From Rhizobium sp. CB3090 (GTDB taxonomy: Bacteria > Pseudomonadota > Alphaproteobacteria > Rhizobiales > Rhizobiaceae): 64,000 bases of DNA. Shown in pieces: positions 52,570-61,335 of the stretch (within the stretch, counting starts at the first letter, position 1; the number at the start of each line of letters is the position of its first letter). Made by a program: the position numbers and the translations under genes. The DNA lies in contig NZ_CP121662.1 of the NCBI RefSeq assembly GCF_029714285.1, positions 3,556,001-3,620,000 of the forward strand, given 5' to 3'. The notes beneath the pieces are model-generated. The model was not told the origin of the DNA. It searched no databases and saw nothing but the letters and a program-made list of their open reading frames with translations.

Positions 52570-52692
52570 ATGTGGAAACGCTTTGAATTATGGCTGATCG
52601 ACCAGCTTGACCGAATTTTCGGACTGGAGCGGCTCGCCCGCCGCGCCGGCTTCTCGGCCGATGATGCGAAGCGGATTGCACGGAAAAAGTGA
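52570..52692 (+). CDS. Very small basic helical protein (40 aa)
   Basis: The frame encodes MWKRFELWLIDQLDRIFGLE followed by RLARRAGFSADDAKRIARKK. The ATG lies eight bases after GGGAGG. The first half would form an amphipathic, possibly membrane-binding helix, and the second half is basic. It is in line with the preceding and following small genes. The family is not recognised. Confidence 0.5.
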   Translation: MWKRFELWLIDQLDRIFGLERLARRAGFSADDAKRIARKK

Positions 52693-52948
52693 GAACATCC
52701 GATACTCCTCCTGTTTGCGAGAGATGATGTTTGCTTCGGCTCTCTTGGAACTTTGCGGCCATTAAAAACTTTATCCTTAGGTGAAACTCCTGGAGTCGCG
52801 GGCCGGTTTCAGCCGGGCCGCGAGTTTACCCTTTTGGATTGTTTTCGATCCCATGGAATGCGCTTGAATGTTCCATATTTTCGAATACTCTGATTGAGGT
52901 TATAGTGGAGTCGCAAGCACCCGGTAGCGCGCGTGAGGAGGAGTATTC

Positions 52949-53191
52949 ATGCGACACATCAAATGGAGCAATCCGATCGAGATCGGTTTCGCCCATGGCA
53001 GCTCTCAGACGGTGACCGGCCCCTCCGAGGCCCTGAATTGCATGGCCAACCTCTGGCCAGATCGACGCGGTCCGCTCTACGTGGCTGCAAGAAGCGTCTG
53101 CCGAGCTGCGATCGACGGACGGAAATCCGCCGAAGAGGCGCGTGAAATGTTTATTTCCGCGACGCGCGAGGCGCATCTGAAAACCCATTGA
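52949..53191 (+). CDS. DUF982 domain protein
   Basis: The 80-residue protein has the DUF982 pattern: an N-terminal strand pair (WSNPIEIGF), TGPSEALNCMANLWP and a C-terminal helix with AREMFISATREAHL. The family is confined mostly to rhizobia and has no known function. GAGGAGGAG precedes the ATG by about six bases. Confidence 0.85.
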   Translation: MRHIKWSNPIEIGFAHGSSQTVTGPSEALNCMANLWPDRRGPLYVAARSVCRAAIDGRKSAEEAREMFISATREAHLKTH

Positions 53192-53363
53192 GGCAGCGCG
53201 GCGCTTTCGACGCCGCCCGATCGCTCAATCTTCCGAGCCGGTGAATGCCGGCTGTTGTCGCGCAAATTCGAAGGCGCGTTTCCTCCTGACATCGTCATTT
53301 CGATTTCGCCGCCGCATTCCCGGATGGCAAGCGGCTGCCAGGCATAAATTGCGCAATGTAAAA

Positions 53364-53389
53364 GGCCAGCGACGTGGGTCGCTGGCCTG
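53364..53389 (-). terminator. Terminator of the SH3 Asp/Arg-rich protein gene
   Basis: AGGCCAGCGAC and GTCGCTGGCCT are exact 11-base complements with loop GTGG. On the minus strand TTTTACATTG follows. Confidence 0.8.
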
Positions 53390-53413
53390 GTTATCTCATT
53401 GCCTGAAGATAAT

Positions 53414-54253
53414 TTACCGGTTGAAGCCTCTGGGCGTCATACGGCAATCAGGCTGCCCAGCCGGGCAAGGGTCGACACGGTCGGGGCTATATGGTCCTGG
53501 CGAACCGGCATTCGGCCGTGGATTGTTCTGCCCCTGTTGTGCTTGTGGTTGCCGCGGCTGTTGCTGCTGCGGTTGTTGTTGCTGCGGCGGCGGCCGGCGC
53601 TGCTGATCGCCCTGGCGGTTATCGTCACGCCGACGGTCCTGACCGCCCCAGTCCTGGTTATTGTCCTGTTGCCCACCCCAGTCGCGGTTGCGATCCCGTT
53701 GCCGGCGCCAGTCTTCATTGTCCTGCTGGTCACCCCAGTCGCGGTTTCGGTACGGGCGGCGATCCCAGTTGCTGTCCGATCCGTCATTCCAATCAGGGTT
53801 ACGATAAGGACGCTGATCCCAATTCGAATCCGGGCGACGGTAGCCCCAGCCCGGCCCGCGCCGCCAACGATCACGATCGCGGTAGAAATCGCGGCCACGG
53901 TAATAGCGATCCCAGTAATCGTCGAGATTGAAGGTGATGGTCGGAATGCCGAGCGGCCGGTAATATCGCGGTCCGACATAGATGCGGCGCGATTGATAGG
54001 TTGCCTGGATGTACTGACCGGCGACCCAGCCGCGGCCGCCAAAGAAGGAGACGTCGCACCATGGCGTTTCGTTAAGGCAGCCGTTGATTTCCAGCGGCGT
54101 GCCGACGGGGATCATGGTCACTGCCGGATACCGCGTGCTCGGGCCGGACCTCATATTGACGTTGGCGGTGGCAAAACCCTCTGCGGCTTCCGCGATTGCC
54201 GGTATCGCAACGAGTGCGGTCAGCGTAATGGCGGCAAGAAGCTTATGATTCAT
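53414..54253 (-). CDS. Secreted SH3-domain protein with disordered Asp/Arg/Gln-rich tail
   Basis: The 279-residue protein starts at ATG 54253 after AAGGAGAGC. It has a signal peptide (MNHKLLAAITLTALVAIPAI, cleaved after AEA) and an SH3_3 domain at about 25-85 (ANVNMRSGPSTRYPAVTMIP, WCDVSFFGGRGWV). The remainder repeats NWDxRPYRNxDW units, then long Gln/Pro/Arg runs, so it is predicted disordered. The C-terminus has two cysteines (DPCPAGQPDC). A periplasmic or cell-wall role is likely. Confidence 0.85.
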   Translation of the reverse strand: MNHKLLAAITLTALVAIPAIAEAAEGFATANVNMRSGPSTRYPAVTMIPVGTPLEINGCLNETPWCDVSFFGGRGWVAGQYIQATYQSRRIYVGPRYYRPLGIPTITFNLDDYWDRYYRGRDFYRDRDRWRRGPGWGYRRPDSNWDQRPYRNPDWNDGSDSNWDRRPYRNRDWGDQQDNEDWRRQRDRNRDWGGQQDNNQDWGGQDRRRDDNRQGDQQRRPPPQQQQPQQQQPRQPQAQQGQNNPRPNAGSPGPYSPDRVDPCPAGQPDCRMTPRGFNR

Positions 54254-54726
54254 CAATGCTCTCCTTCGCGCGTCGCCGGCAGGATAGGGTTGCTCGGCGG
54301 CAGCGCTGATTGCTGTTGCCCGCTTGTCAGACATATCCGGCAAGGGACATGTGGTGCGGTTACAGGACCCGGCATGCCGTTTCCAGTTTCGATAAGATGA
54401 AAGTTAGCGCAATCGCGGGATTCTGTTAGGGTCCAGCGCTATTCCTTCAATCTTTTCAGGAGTTTTAGGGGAATTTGCATGAATGCAGGTTGAACGGATG
54501 CGGGCAAGACCCTCAAAATTGCATTAAATTTTAGACAGGTCTACTTACTATCTTGAAGGTTACTGCGGCTTACGCGTCTTCTGGTCATATGGTCCGGGAG
54601 AATAATTTTGCCGGCCTTGAAATCGTCACTTTGCCACCCGATATGAACTGCAGTCAGTCAGTCGGTGAATGCCGGGCGCGCTTTAAAGCGAGCCGTTTTC
54701 ATTCCCTGGAGATTGCGGAAGTGGCG
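54254..54726. other. Long intergenic stretch, no supported gene
   Basis: This AT-richer region lies upstream of the SH3 gene. A 62-codon plus-strand frame at 54553-54741 starts with TTG and lacks a ribosome binding site or similarity, so it is not called. TTGCAT near 54520 and TACTAT near 54546 resemble promoter boxes but are badly spaced. Confidence 0.4.
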
Positions 54727-54756
54727 TTGACCTTGTGTTAACCTTTCGCGATCAAT
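54727..54756 (+). promoter_or_regulatory. Putative promoter of a small RNA
   Basis: TTGACC (54727-54732) is a good -35 element. The -10 position, GATCAA or ATCAAT at 54750-54756 after 17-18 bases, is weak. Confidence 0.3.
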
Positions 54757-54849
54757 CTGGCTGCAGTTCTACCTTCCCTTTGACCACGGATGTACTGGCA
54801 CTGATGTGAGGGTGGATGACGAAAGGCCGGCTTGTTCCGGCCTTTTTGT
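54757..54849 (+). ncRNA. Candidate small regulatory RNA
   Basis: The predicted transcript of about 90 bases carries an unpaired pyrimidine stretch CTACCTTCCCTTT, complementary in style to Shine-Dalgarno sequences, and ends in AAAGGCCGG-CTTGTT-CCGGCCTTT followed by TTG. It holds no open frame with a start signal. I cannot assign a family. It is convergent with the efflux lipoprotein gene. Confidence 0.35.
54822..54849 (+). terminator. Rho-independent terminator, plus strand
   Basis: AAAGGCCGG (54822-54830) and CCGGCCTTT (54837-54845) form a perfect 9-bp stem, followed by TTGTTTATTG. No protein gene precedes it on this strand. Confidence 0.75.
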
Positions 54850-54928
54850 TTATTGACTGTCTGGTGGCGTGCTTTGCGGAAGCGGAGCGCGCCATTTTCA
54901 ATTTGGTCCATTTTTCCGGATAAAGAAA

Positions 54929-54954
54929 AACCGCCGCAGTTGCCCGCGGCGGTT
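54929..54954 (-). terminator. Terminator of the outer-membrane efflux gene
   Basis: AACCGCCGC (54929-54937) pairs with GCGGCGGTT (54946-54954). On the minus strand TTTCTTTATCC follows. Confidence 0.8.
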
Positions 54955-54990
54955 CGTATGAAAAGCGCCCGGAGGAACTGGGCGGTCCTA

Positions 54991-56445
54991 TTAGTTGACG
55001 GTCTTCTTGGCTGCGACCTTGACGACCTTGGCCGGGGCCTCGGCAACGATTGCCTTTTTGGCCGGAACATAGCCGGCGCCGATCGCCACGTTCAGTTTGA
55101 TATAGTCGATAGCGCTCTGTTGGACAGCTTGGGCAAGGCTGTTCTGCGCATCCGAAACGTTTCGCTGTGCGTCGAGAACGTCGAGCAGCGAAGAGGCACC
55201 GTCCTTATAGCTTGCCGTCGAGAGTTCGAGGGCTTCCTGATAGGACTTCACCTGCGCCCGCAGTGCGGCAACCGTCTGAGCATCGCGGCTGACGGCTGAC
55301 AGGGCGTTTTCGACCTCTTCCACGCCAGACAGCACCGTCTGCTTCCAGACGATATACTCTTCGCGGCTGGTGGATTCGGCGCTCTTGACGTTGGCGCGCA
55401 ACCTGCCGCCATCGAAGATCGGCAACGTCAGGCTTGGGCCGAATGACCAAGTTGTCAGGCCGCCGCTGATGGAGTTCGTGTGGATATAGGATGGCGAAAT
55501 CGAACCCCCCAGCGTGATCGTCGGATAGAGCTGGGCCTCCGCCACGCCGATCTGAGCGGTCGCAGCCGCAAGGTTACGCTCGGCGATACGGATGTCGGGC
55601 CGGTTGCGAATGAGGTCTGCGGGGACCCCCGTATCCACGCGGCCGCGGAATACCGGCTGGCTACCGCCGCCCTGCAACTGGGCGATAATGGTCTGCGACG
55701 GCACGTTCAGCAGGGTTGCGATATGATGCACTGCCTGTCGATAGTTGATTTCGAGGCCCGGAATTGTCGAAAGCGTCGAATTGACGAGACCTTCAGCCTG
55801 GACGACGTCGAGGCGGGAAGCGGCGCCGGCATCGAGCTGGAACTTGGTCAATGCCAGCGTCTCGCGGCGCGACTTCAGGTTAGCCTGCGCAATCAAGATG
55901 CTGGCCTGATAGAAGCGGACATTGACATAGCTGGTTGCCAGATCCTGGAGATAGGTCAGGCGAGCAGAGTCGACGTTGGAATAGGCGGCATCCAGCGATG
56001 CGTTGGCACTTTCTTTGGCGCGGCGATATTGACCCCAGAGGTCGAGCAGCCACGAAGCCGTGACATCGCCGGCGGAGGTGTTGCGCGTTTCGGTTTCCGT
56101 GCGCAGGCTGCCCTTTTGGCCGCTGGTGGTGTGGCTACCCGACACTGTGAGGTTCGGCATTCCGCCGGCGGCGGCGGAGACAACGTTGGCCTGAGCCTGA
56201 TTGATGCGTTCCAGCGCCTGCTGGATGTTGAGGTTTTCTGCAAGTCCTTGCTCAGCCAAGGCGTTCAGCTTCTTGTCGCCGAAAGCGGTCCACCATTGCG
56301 AACCGGAGACGTCGCCGTTGACCTTCGTACCGCCCTCCGAGAACTTGGCCGCGAGGGGCATTTCCGGTGGCTTATGATCGGGGCCGCTGACGCAACCTGC
56401 CAGAAGAAGCAGCAGGGCGGGGGCGGCAGTACGAATGGATACCAT
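54991..56445 (-). CDS. NodT/OprM-family outer membrane efflux lipoprotein
   Basis: The 484-residue protein begins MVSIRTAAPALLLLLAGC, a lipoprotein signal with the acylated Cys at 18. Two OEP repeats follow, with long periplasmic helices (INQAQANVVSAAAGGMPNL and AESTSREEYIVWKQTVLSGV) of the TolC class. Such proteins form the outer channel of RND or MFS pumps. No pump or adaptor gene is beside it, so its partners are elsewhere. The C-terminus is unusually Lys/Val/Ala-rich. Confidence 0.9.
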   Translation of the reverse strand: MVSIRTAAPALLLLLAGCVSGPDHKPPEMPLAAKFSEGGTKVNGDVSGSQWWTAFGDKKLNALAEQGLAENLNIQQALERINQAQANVVSAAAGGMPNLTVSGSHTTSGQKGSLRTETETRNTSAGDVTASWLLDLWGQYRRAKESANASLDAAYSNVDSARLTYLQDLATSYVNVRFYQASILIAQANLKSRRETLALTKFQLDAGAASRLDVVQAEGLVNSTLSTIPGLEINYRQAVHHIATLLNVPSQTIIAQLQGGGSQPVFRGRVDTGVPADLIRNRPDIRIAERNLAAATAQIGVAEAQLYPTITLGGSISPSYIHTNSISGGLTTWSFGPSLTLPIFDGGRLRANVKSAESTSREEYIVWKQTVLSGVEEVENALSAVSRDAQTVAALRAQVKSYQEALELSTASYKDGASSLLDVLDAQRNVSDAQNSLAQAVQQSAIDYIKLNVAIGAGYVPAKKAIVAEAPAKVVKVAAKKTVN

Positions 56446-56799
56446 CACATTATCCCACAATTCATTTTACATGGTCACTATCTTACGGAGTCAACGTGAC
56501 CCCATGCGTGTAGGCGCTTCTGTCTACGCAATACCAACAAACGACCCGAAGCATTCGGCGTCAATCTATCAACAAGTTTGCAATAGCACAGTGCCTTTTG
56601 CGATTTTTCGCGGCGGAACACCTGTGGGAACATGACAAATAGGGGGGTTCGGGTAAAAAAATTATGAAGTGTTGCAAAAAACATACCCTTCCCCTTGCCA
56701 CTTAAAGCAGTGGGTGGGGAAGGATTCGAGATTAGTTGCAACTTTGAGGCGGTCATTCGACACGGCTGCACCGGGTTGAATGCCTATTCAGACGTTTCC
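56446..56799. other. Gap between purC and the efflux gene
   Basis: No gene is supported. Near 56508-56534 lies an imperfect dyad TGCGTGTAG...GTCTACGCA that could bind a regulator of the efflux gene. A small TTTCCC/GGGAAA hairpin (56795-56809) overlaps the end of purC. Confidence 0.35.
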
Positions 56800-57789
56800 C
56801 TATGGGAAATAGGGGGAGAGGCTTGCGCGAACCCGGTCGCGCGGTGTTGCACCGCGGTCGTCAGGAACGAAAGCCGTAGCCGTGATCGCTTCGTAAGCGC
56901 GGATGTACACCTTTGAGGTCTGTTCGATCAGGTCGAGCGGAATTTCCGGTATCTCGTCCTTATAGGGATCGCACCGCTCGCTCACCCAGGCGCGGACGAA
57001 ATCCTTGTCGAAACTTGCGGGACGCACGCCCCTTTCGAAGCTGTCTTGGTAACTATCGGCCAACCAGTAGCGGCTGCTGTCCGGCGTGTGAATTTCGTCG
57101 GCGAGCAGGATGTTGCCGTTTTCGTCGGTGCCGAACTCATATTTCGTGTCGACCAGGATCAGCCCCCGTGTCCGGGCAATCTCCTGGCCACGCGCGAACA
57201 AAGCCAGCGCGTAGTCCGACAATGTCTGCCATTGCTCCTTCGTCAAAAGCCCTCGCTCGATGATCTCAGCCGGCGTCAGCGGTTCGTCGTGGCCGCCGTC
57301 GAATTCCTTGCTGGTCGGTGTGATGATCGGCGTTGGCAGGATCTGGTTGTCGCGCATCCCGTCCGGCAACGTAACGCCGTACATCTCGCGCTGACCTTTC
57401 TTATAGAGTGTCAGGATCGAGGTGCCGGTGGTGCCGGCAAGATAGCCGCGCACGACGATCTCCACTGGCAGGATGTTCAGCCGCTTGCCGACGACGACGT
57501 TCGGATCGGGATAGGCGATGACGTGGTTCGGGCAGATGTCCTTCGTCGCCTCGAACCAGTAACGCGCCGTCTGCGTCAGCACCTGTCCCTTATACGGAAT
57601 GCAGGTGAGGATGCGGTCGAAGGCGCTCAACCGGTCGGTGCTGATGATGATGCGGCTCCCATCCGGAAGGTCATAATTTTCGCGCACCTTGCCGCGGTAA
57701 TAATTGGGCAGTTCCGGAAAATGGGCTTCGGAGAGAATTCGCAAGATGGTCACCCGCAGGCTCGTGCATCCGCCCGGCGGACGCTTCAT
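56800..57789 (-). CDS. purC: Phosphoribosylaminoimidazole-succinocarboxamide synthase, long form
   Basis: The 329-residue enzyme couples CAIR and aspartate in purine synthesis. [32 protein letters not shown] and [20 protein letters not shown] are family blocks. It is longer than the usual bacterial PurC of about 240 residues and resembles the ADE1-like type. The start ATG 57789 follows AAGGGA. A second, shorter PurC is common elsewhere in rhizobial genomes, so this may be the accessory copy. Confidence 0.92.
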   Translation of the reverse strand: MKRPPGGCTSLRVTILRILSEAHFPELPNYYRGKVRENYDLPDGSRIIISTDRLSAFDRILTCIPYKGQVLTQTARYWFEATKDICPNHVIAYPDPNVVVGKRLNILPVEIVVRGYLAGTTGTSILTLYKKGQREMYGVTLPDGMRDNQILPTPIITPTSKEFDGGHDEPLTPAEIIERGLLTKEQWQTLSDYALALFARGQEIARTRGLILVDTKYEFGTDENGNILLADEIHTPDSSRYWLADSYQDSFERGVRPASFDKDFVRAWVSERCDPYKDEIPEIPLDLIEQTSKVYIRAYEAITATAFVPDDRGATPRDRVRASLSPYFP

Positions 57790-57873
57790 GGTTGGTCCCT
57801 TAACGCATAATACCAGAAATCGGAATCGATTTTCGGGCGGGATCGTCTTCGTCTGTCAAGCGCGGTCGCGCCC

Positions 57874-59619
57874 TCAAATCCAGAACCAGCCGATCAAGGC
57901 GAGCGCCAGACCGTAGCTGAGAATGGTCAGCAGCCAGCCGGCGCGCAGGAAGTCGCTGAAACGATAGCTGCCGATGCTCATGGTCAGCGTATTGTTGTGG
58001 TGGCCGAACGGCGTGATGAAATCGAGCGAGGAGCCGACCGCAACGGCAATCAGATAGGCGTTGGCGGAATGCCCGGCCTTGGCTGCCAGTTCGAAGGCGA
58101 TCGGCGTCAACACGATGGCGACGGTGGCGTTGTTGACGAATGGAGTGATCGCCATTGCCAGAAACAGGATGAGCGCGACGCCGAAACCCGGACGCTCGAT
58201 TGGCACGATGGTGCCGAGCCAGGCCGCCAGCATCTCCGCCGTCCCCGATGACGCGACTGCCGCGCCGAGCGGGATCATCGCCGCCAGCATGATGATGATC
58301 GGCCAGTTGAGGTCGGCGATCGCAGCGCGCAGATTGATGAAGTTCAACAGCGCCATCGCCAGAATGACGCCTGCAAAGGCGATCTCGGGGCGAAGCAGGC
58401 CGGTGCCGGTGGCGAGCACGCCACCGGCAAAAAGCAGAAGCGGCCAGAAAGAGCTGAGCGGAGGCGTATGATCGTGGCTAGCAGCCAGCGGCAGGCATTC
58501 GCATTCCTCCAGCGCCTCGGCGATCGCGTGCTTCGGCCCTTCCAGCTTGAGAATATCGCCGATCGCCAGCGCAAGATCGTCGAATCGCCCCTCAACGCGC
58601 GGCGAGCGCATGGATAGGCCGGTGATCGCGATCCCGCGCGAGCGAAAAACGTCGAGCGATTCGATGTGCGAACCGATCAGCGTGCTTTGCGGCATGACTA
58701 CCGCTTCGCTGCGAATGAAATCGGATCCATAGGGATCGGGATGAGATTCGAGCGTCAGCACGCCTTTCGCCGACAGCCTGTCGAACAGTACATCCGGTCC
58801 TTCGGCAAGCAGAATGTCTCCAGCCTCGATTACGGTACCTTCGACAGGGGAGGCGACGCGGCTGCCGCGAATCAGCGCGTGCGGCTGGATACCGAAAGCC
58901 CGACGGCAGTCCACCAGGCGCTGCCCGACCAAGGGAGAGCCGTGCGGTATCCGGCGTTCAGCGATCATCTGCCGGTCTATGGTCTGGCCGGGAGCCGCAT
59001 CCTCCTCGCCAGATTTGGGAAACAGCCGCGGAACCGTTGTGGCGATCAGGATCACGCCGACTATGGCAACTGGCAAGCCGACATAGGCGAAGTCGAAGAA
59101 GTGAAAGCCGCGTCCCGTCGCCCTCAGCAGCGCGTCGCTGACCAGAAGGTTGGCCGGCGTGCCGATCAGCGACACCAATCCGCCGAGCAATGCCGAAAAT
59201 GAAATGGGGATCAGCAATTGTCGCCGCGGAATGGCTGTGACGTCGGCGATGCGCAGCGCTACCGGCAGCGCGATGGCATAGGCGCCGATATTGTTCATGA
59301 AGATCGAGATGAAGGCCGTCAGTCCGGAAAGCGCAGCGGTGATCAAAAAAGACGGCGGGTCGGCGGCAAGCATTCGATCCGCCAGCGCGCCGAAAAGCTG
59401 TGCCCGCGACAGCACCTGCACGATCAGCAGGATTTCGATCACGGTGATCACGACCGGGCTTGCGAGGCCGGAAAAGACCCCCTCCGCCGGATAGAGGCCC
59501 AGCACGTATCCGGCAAGCAGCCCGGCGATCGAGATGATCTCGATCCGAAAACGGTCAAGACAAAACAGCGCCAGCATCAGTCCCAGAAGGACCAGCAGGG
59601 ATGCTTGTTCGAACGTCAT
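57874..59619 (-). CDS. SLC13 (DASS) family permease with two RCK_C domains
   Basis: The 581-residue membrane protein has about five hydrophobic segments, then a soluble insert (roughly residues 205-385) with two TrkA_C-like repeats (GSPLVGQRLVDCRR, SEAVVMPQSTLIGSHIESLD), then further segments. NNIGAYAIALPVALRIA and FVNNATVAIVLTPIAFELA are the paired NNA/T motifs. The family moves dicarboxylates or sulfate with sodium. The start ATG 59619 follows GGGGG. The substrate is unknown. Confidence 0.88.
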   Translation of the reverse strand: MTFEQASLLVLLGLMLALFCLDRFRIEIISIAGLLAGYVLGLYPAEGVFSGLASPVVITVIEILLIVQVLSRAQLFGALADRMLAADPPSFLITAALSGLTAFISIFMNNIGAYAIALPVALRIADVTAIPRRQLLIPISFSALLGGLVSLIGTPANLLVSDALLRATGRGFHFFDFAYVGLPVAIVGVILIATTVPRLFPKSGEEDAAPGQTIDRQMIAERRIPHGSPLVGQRLVDCRRAFGIQPHALIRGSRVASPVEGTVIEAGDILLAEGPDVLFDRLSAKGVLTLESHPDPYGSDFIRSEAVVMPQSTLIGSHIESLDVFRSRGIAITGLSMRSPRVEGRFDDLALAIGDILKLEGPKHAIAEALEECECLPLAASHDHTPPLSSFWPLLLFAGGVLATGTGLLRPEIAFAGVILAMALLNFINLRAAIADLNWPIIIMLAAMIPLGAAVASSGTAEMLAAWLGTIVPIERPGFGVALILFLAMAITPFVNNATVAIVLTPIAFELAAKAGHSANAYLIAVAVGSSLDFITPFGHHNNTLTMSIGSYRFSDFLRAGWLLTILSYGLALALIGWFWI

Positions 59620-59696
59620 GGGCAGGCCCCCGAGATTCGCTTGCACCCAGAATGAACCAGCCCGCCGGTTCTGTACAGCCCCGGCGCGGCGTGCCG

Positions 59697-60380
59697 TCAG
59701 GCAGGCCTATGCCACCAGCCGTTGCGGCCTCTTTCGAGGATCGGTGTCGAAAACACGCCGACGATCCGCTCGCTCCACGGTTTGCCGGTGGCATCGACCC
59801 GCTCCCGCCAGCGTTCGGATTGCAGCATGGCAGCCCCGATCACGACAGGCTCGATACCGCATGCAGTCAGAAGCTCCAGGCCGGAGACGATCGAAGCGCC
59901 GCTCGAGATCACGTCGTCGATCAACGCAACCCGCCTCCTTTGAAGGAGCGGCAGCATGCGCGGGTCGATATAAAGCCGTTTCTCCTGGTTCGGCGTGGTG
60001 ATGGAGGACAGCGAAACCGACAGATCCTCGCGATACCAGAATTTGCGTGAGGTGCCGAGCGGAACATAACGCTGATGGCCGAGCACGCGGGCGATGGCGC
60101 TTGCCAGCGTCAACCCGAGCGTCGGCAGTCCAGCGACGACATCGACATCATGCACGGCGATGCGTGCTGCCAGCGCTTCTGCCAGCGCCTCCTGCACGGA
60201 AAAACTTGCCTGATTGATGATCAGCGAGGCCAGCGCGCGACCGCCATCGGCCAGCACGCGGATCGGCAGGCGTAATTGCCGCCCGTCCGGCAGTTCCGCC
60301 ACATAGAAATCGCGGAATTCGCCCCTGGCATCAAAGCTTTGCGGTGGATGGATCTCCTGCCAGAAATCATGAGGCTGCAT
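59697..60380 (-). CDS. Phosphoribosyltransferase-like protein
   Basis: The 227-residue protein has the PRPP-binding motif VALIDDVISSGAS and the VVAGLPTLGLTLASAIARVLG region, typical of type I phosphoribosyltransferases such as adenine phosphoribosyltransferase. N- and C-terminal extensions (HDFWQEIHPPQSFDA, ERGRNGWWHRPA) are not usual. I start at ATG 60380; ATG 60401 is also possible. It overlaps the end of the pseudouridine synthase gene, so the two are coupled. The substrate is unclear. Confidence 0.82.
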   Translation of the reverse strand: MQPHDFWQEIHPPQSFDARGEFRDFYVAELPDGRQLRLPIRVLADGGRALASLIINQASFSVQEALAEALAARIAVHDVDVVAGLPTLGLTLASAIARVLGHQRYVPLGTSRKFWYREDLSVSLSSITTPNQEKRLYIDPRMLPLLQRRRVALIDDVISSGASIVSGLELLTACGIEPVVIGAAMLQSERWRERVDATGKPWSERIVGVFSTPILERGRNGWWHRPA

Positions 60381-61203
60381 TGCGTCCCGCCTTCTGGCCA
60401 TTTCGTCCGTTCTTTTCCATGCCCGCCCTGCGGCGAAGCCCGAGAATCTCCGCCTCCGTCAGCGGTCGGACCGCGCCTTTCGCAAGATCGCCGAGCGCGA
60501 TGTCGCCGAAGGCGACGCGCACCAGCCGCAGGCACTCGATGTCGAGTACCTCCAGCATCCGCCGGATTTGCCGGTTGCGCCCCTCCTTGAGCTCGACCTC
60601 GATCCAGGCGTTGCGGTCGCCGCTGCGCAGCAACCGGGCGGAGATGGCGGTCAGAAGCTCGCCGTCATCGATAATTCCACGTTCCATGCGGCTCAGGAGC
60701 TCCTGGTCCATGATGCGGTTGATCTGGACGTGATAGATCTTGCTGACATGGGTGACGGGGTCGAGCAGCGCCTGCGCCAACACGGTATCATTGGTGAAAA
60801 GAAGCAGCCCTTCGCTTGCCTTGTCCAGCCGCCCGACCGGCGCCAGATGTCGGGCGTCGATATCTTTCAGACAGTCGTAGACCGTCGGCCGGCCCTCGGG
60901 GTCGTCGCGTGTCGTCACCAGCCCGCGCGGCTTGTTCAGCATGAAATAAAGCTGCTTTTCCGCCGCGATCTCGACGCCGTCGATGGCAATCCGCGCCCGG
61001 TCGAGATCGATCCAGGCGGCCGGATCAGTGATCTTGCGGCCGTCGACAGCAACACGGCCGGCAGCAATCAGCGCTTCCGCCTGGGTGCGGGAGCAATAGC
61101 CAAGCTTCGACAGCGCCCGCGGCAGCGTGACACGCTTGCCCTCCGCCTCCGGCCGGCCTTTTGCTCCCTTGCCTGATCTCTGCGGTGCATGCCTTTGGCT
61201 CAC
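60367..61203 (-). CDS. rRNA pseudouridine synthase, RsuA/RluB/RluF group
   Basis: The 278-residue enzyme modifies uridines in ribosomal RNA. An S4 RNA-binding domain (LPRALSKLGYCSRTQAEALI) precedes the catalytic domain with the active Asp in PVGRLDKASEGLLLF and a late KEGRNRQIRRML motif. The start is GTG 61203, with GAGG seven bases upstream. The site specificity within the group cannot be read from sequence. Confidence 0.93.
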   Translation of the reverse strand: MSQRHAPQRSGKGAKGRPEAEGKRVTLPRALSKLGYCSRTQAEALIAAGRVAVDGRKITDPAAWIDLDRARIAIDGVEIAAEKQLYFMLNKPRGLVTTRDDPEGRPTVYDCLKDIDARHLAPVGRLDKASEGLLLFTNDTVLAQALLDPVTHVSKIYHVQINRIMDQELLSRMERGIIDDGELLTAISARLLRSGDRNAWIEVELKEGRNRQIRRMLEVLDIECLRLVRVAFGDIALGDLAKGAVRPLTEAEILGLRRRAGMEKNGRNGQKAGRNAAS

Positions 61204-61251
61204 GCCGTTGCCTCGTCCTGTTTTGTCGATGGTCAAGCGTATCAGCCGACA

Positions 61252-61287
61252 AGGCCAATTCTCCGCACGAGGCCAATTCTTCGCACG
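61252..61287. repeat. Tandem 18-bp direct repeat
   Basis: AGGCCAATTCTCCGCACG (61252-61269) is followed immediately by AGGCCAATTCTTCGCACG (61270-61287), one mismatch, and then AGG of a third start. It lies in the divergent gap between the pseudouridine synthase and response regulator genes. Confidence 0.7.
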
Positions 61288-61335
61288 AGGAACATCCGGA
61301 CGCAAACCGCAACAAAGGGAAACACACAGGACAGA

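Noticed and set aside
54553..54741. 62-codon plus-strand frame in the large gap before the efflux gene
   Set aside because: It has a TTG start without a Shine-Dalgarno site, no hydrophobic or domain pattern, and it overlaps the promoter-like site of the sRNA candidate.
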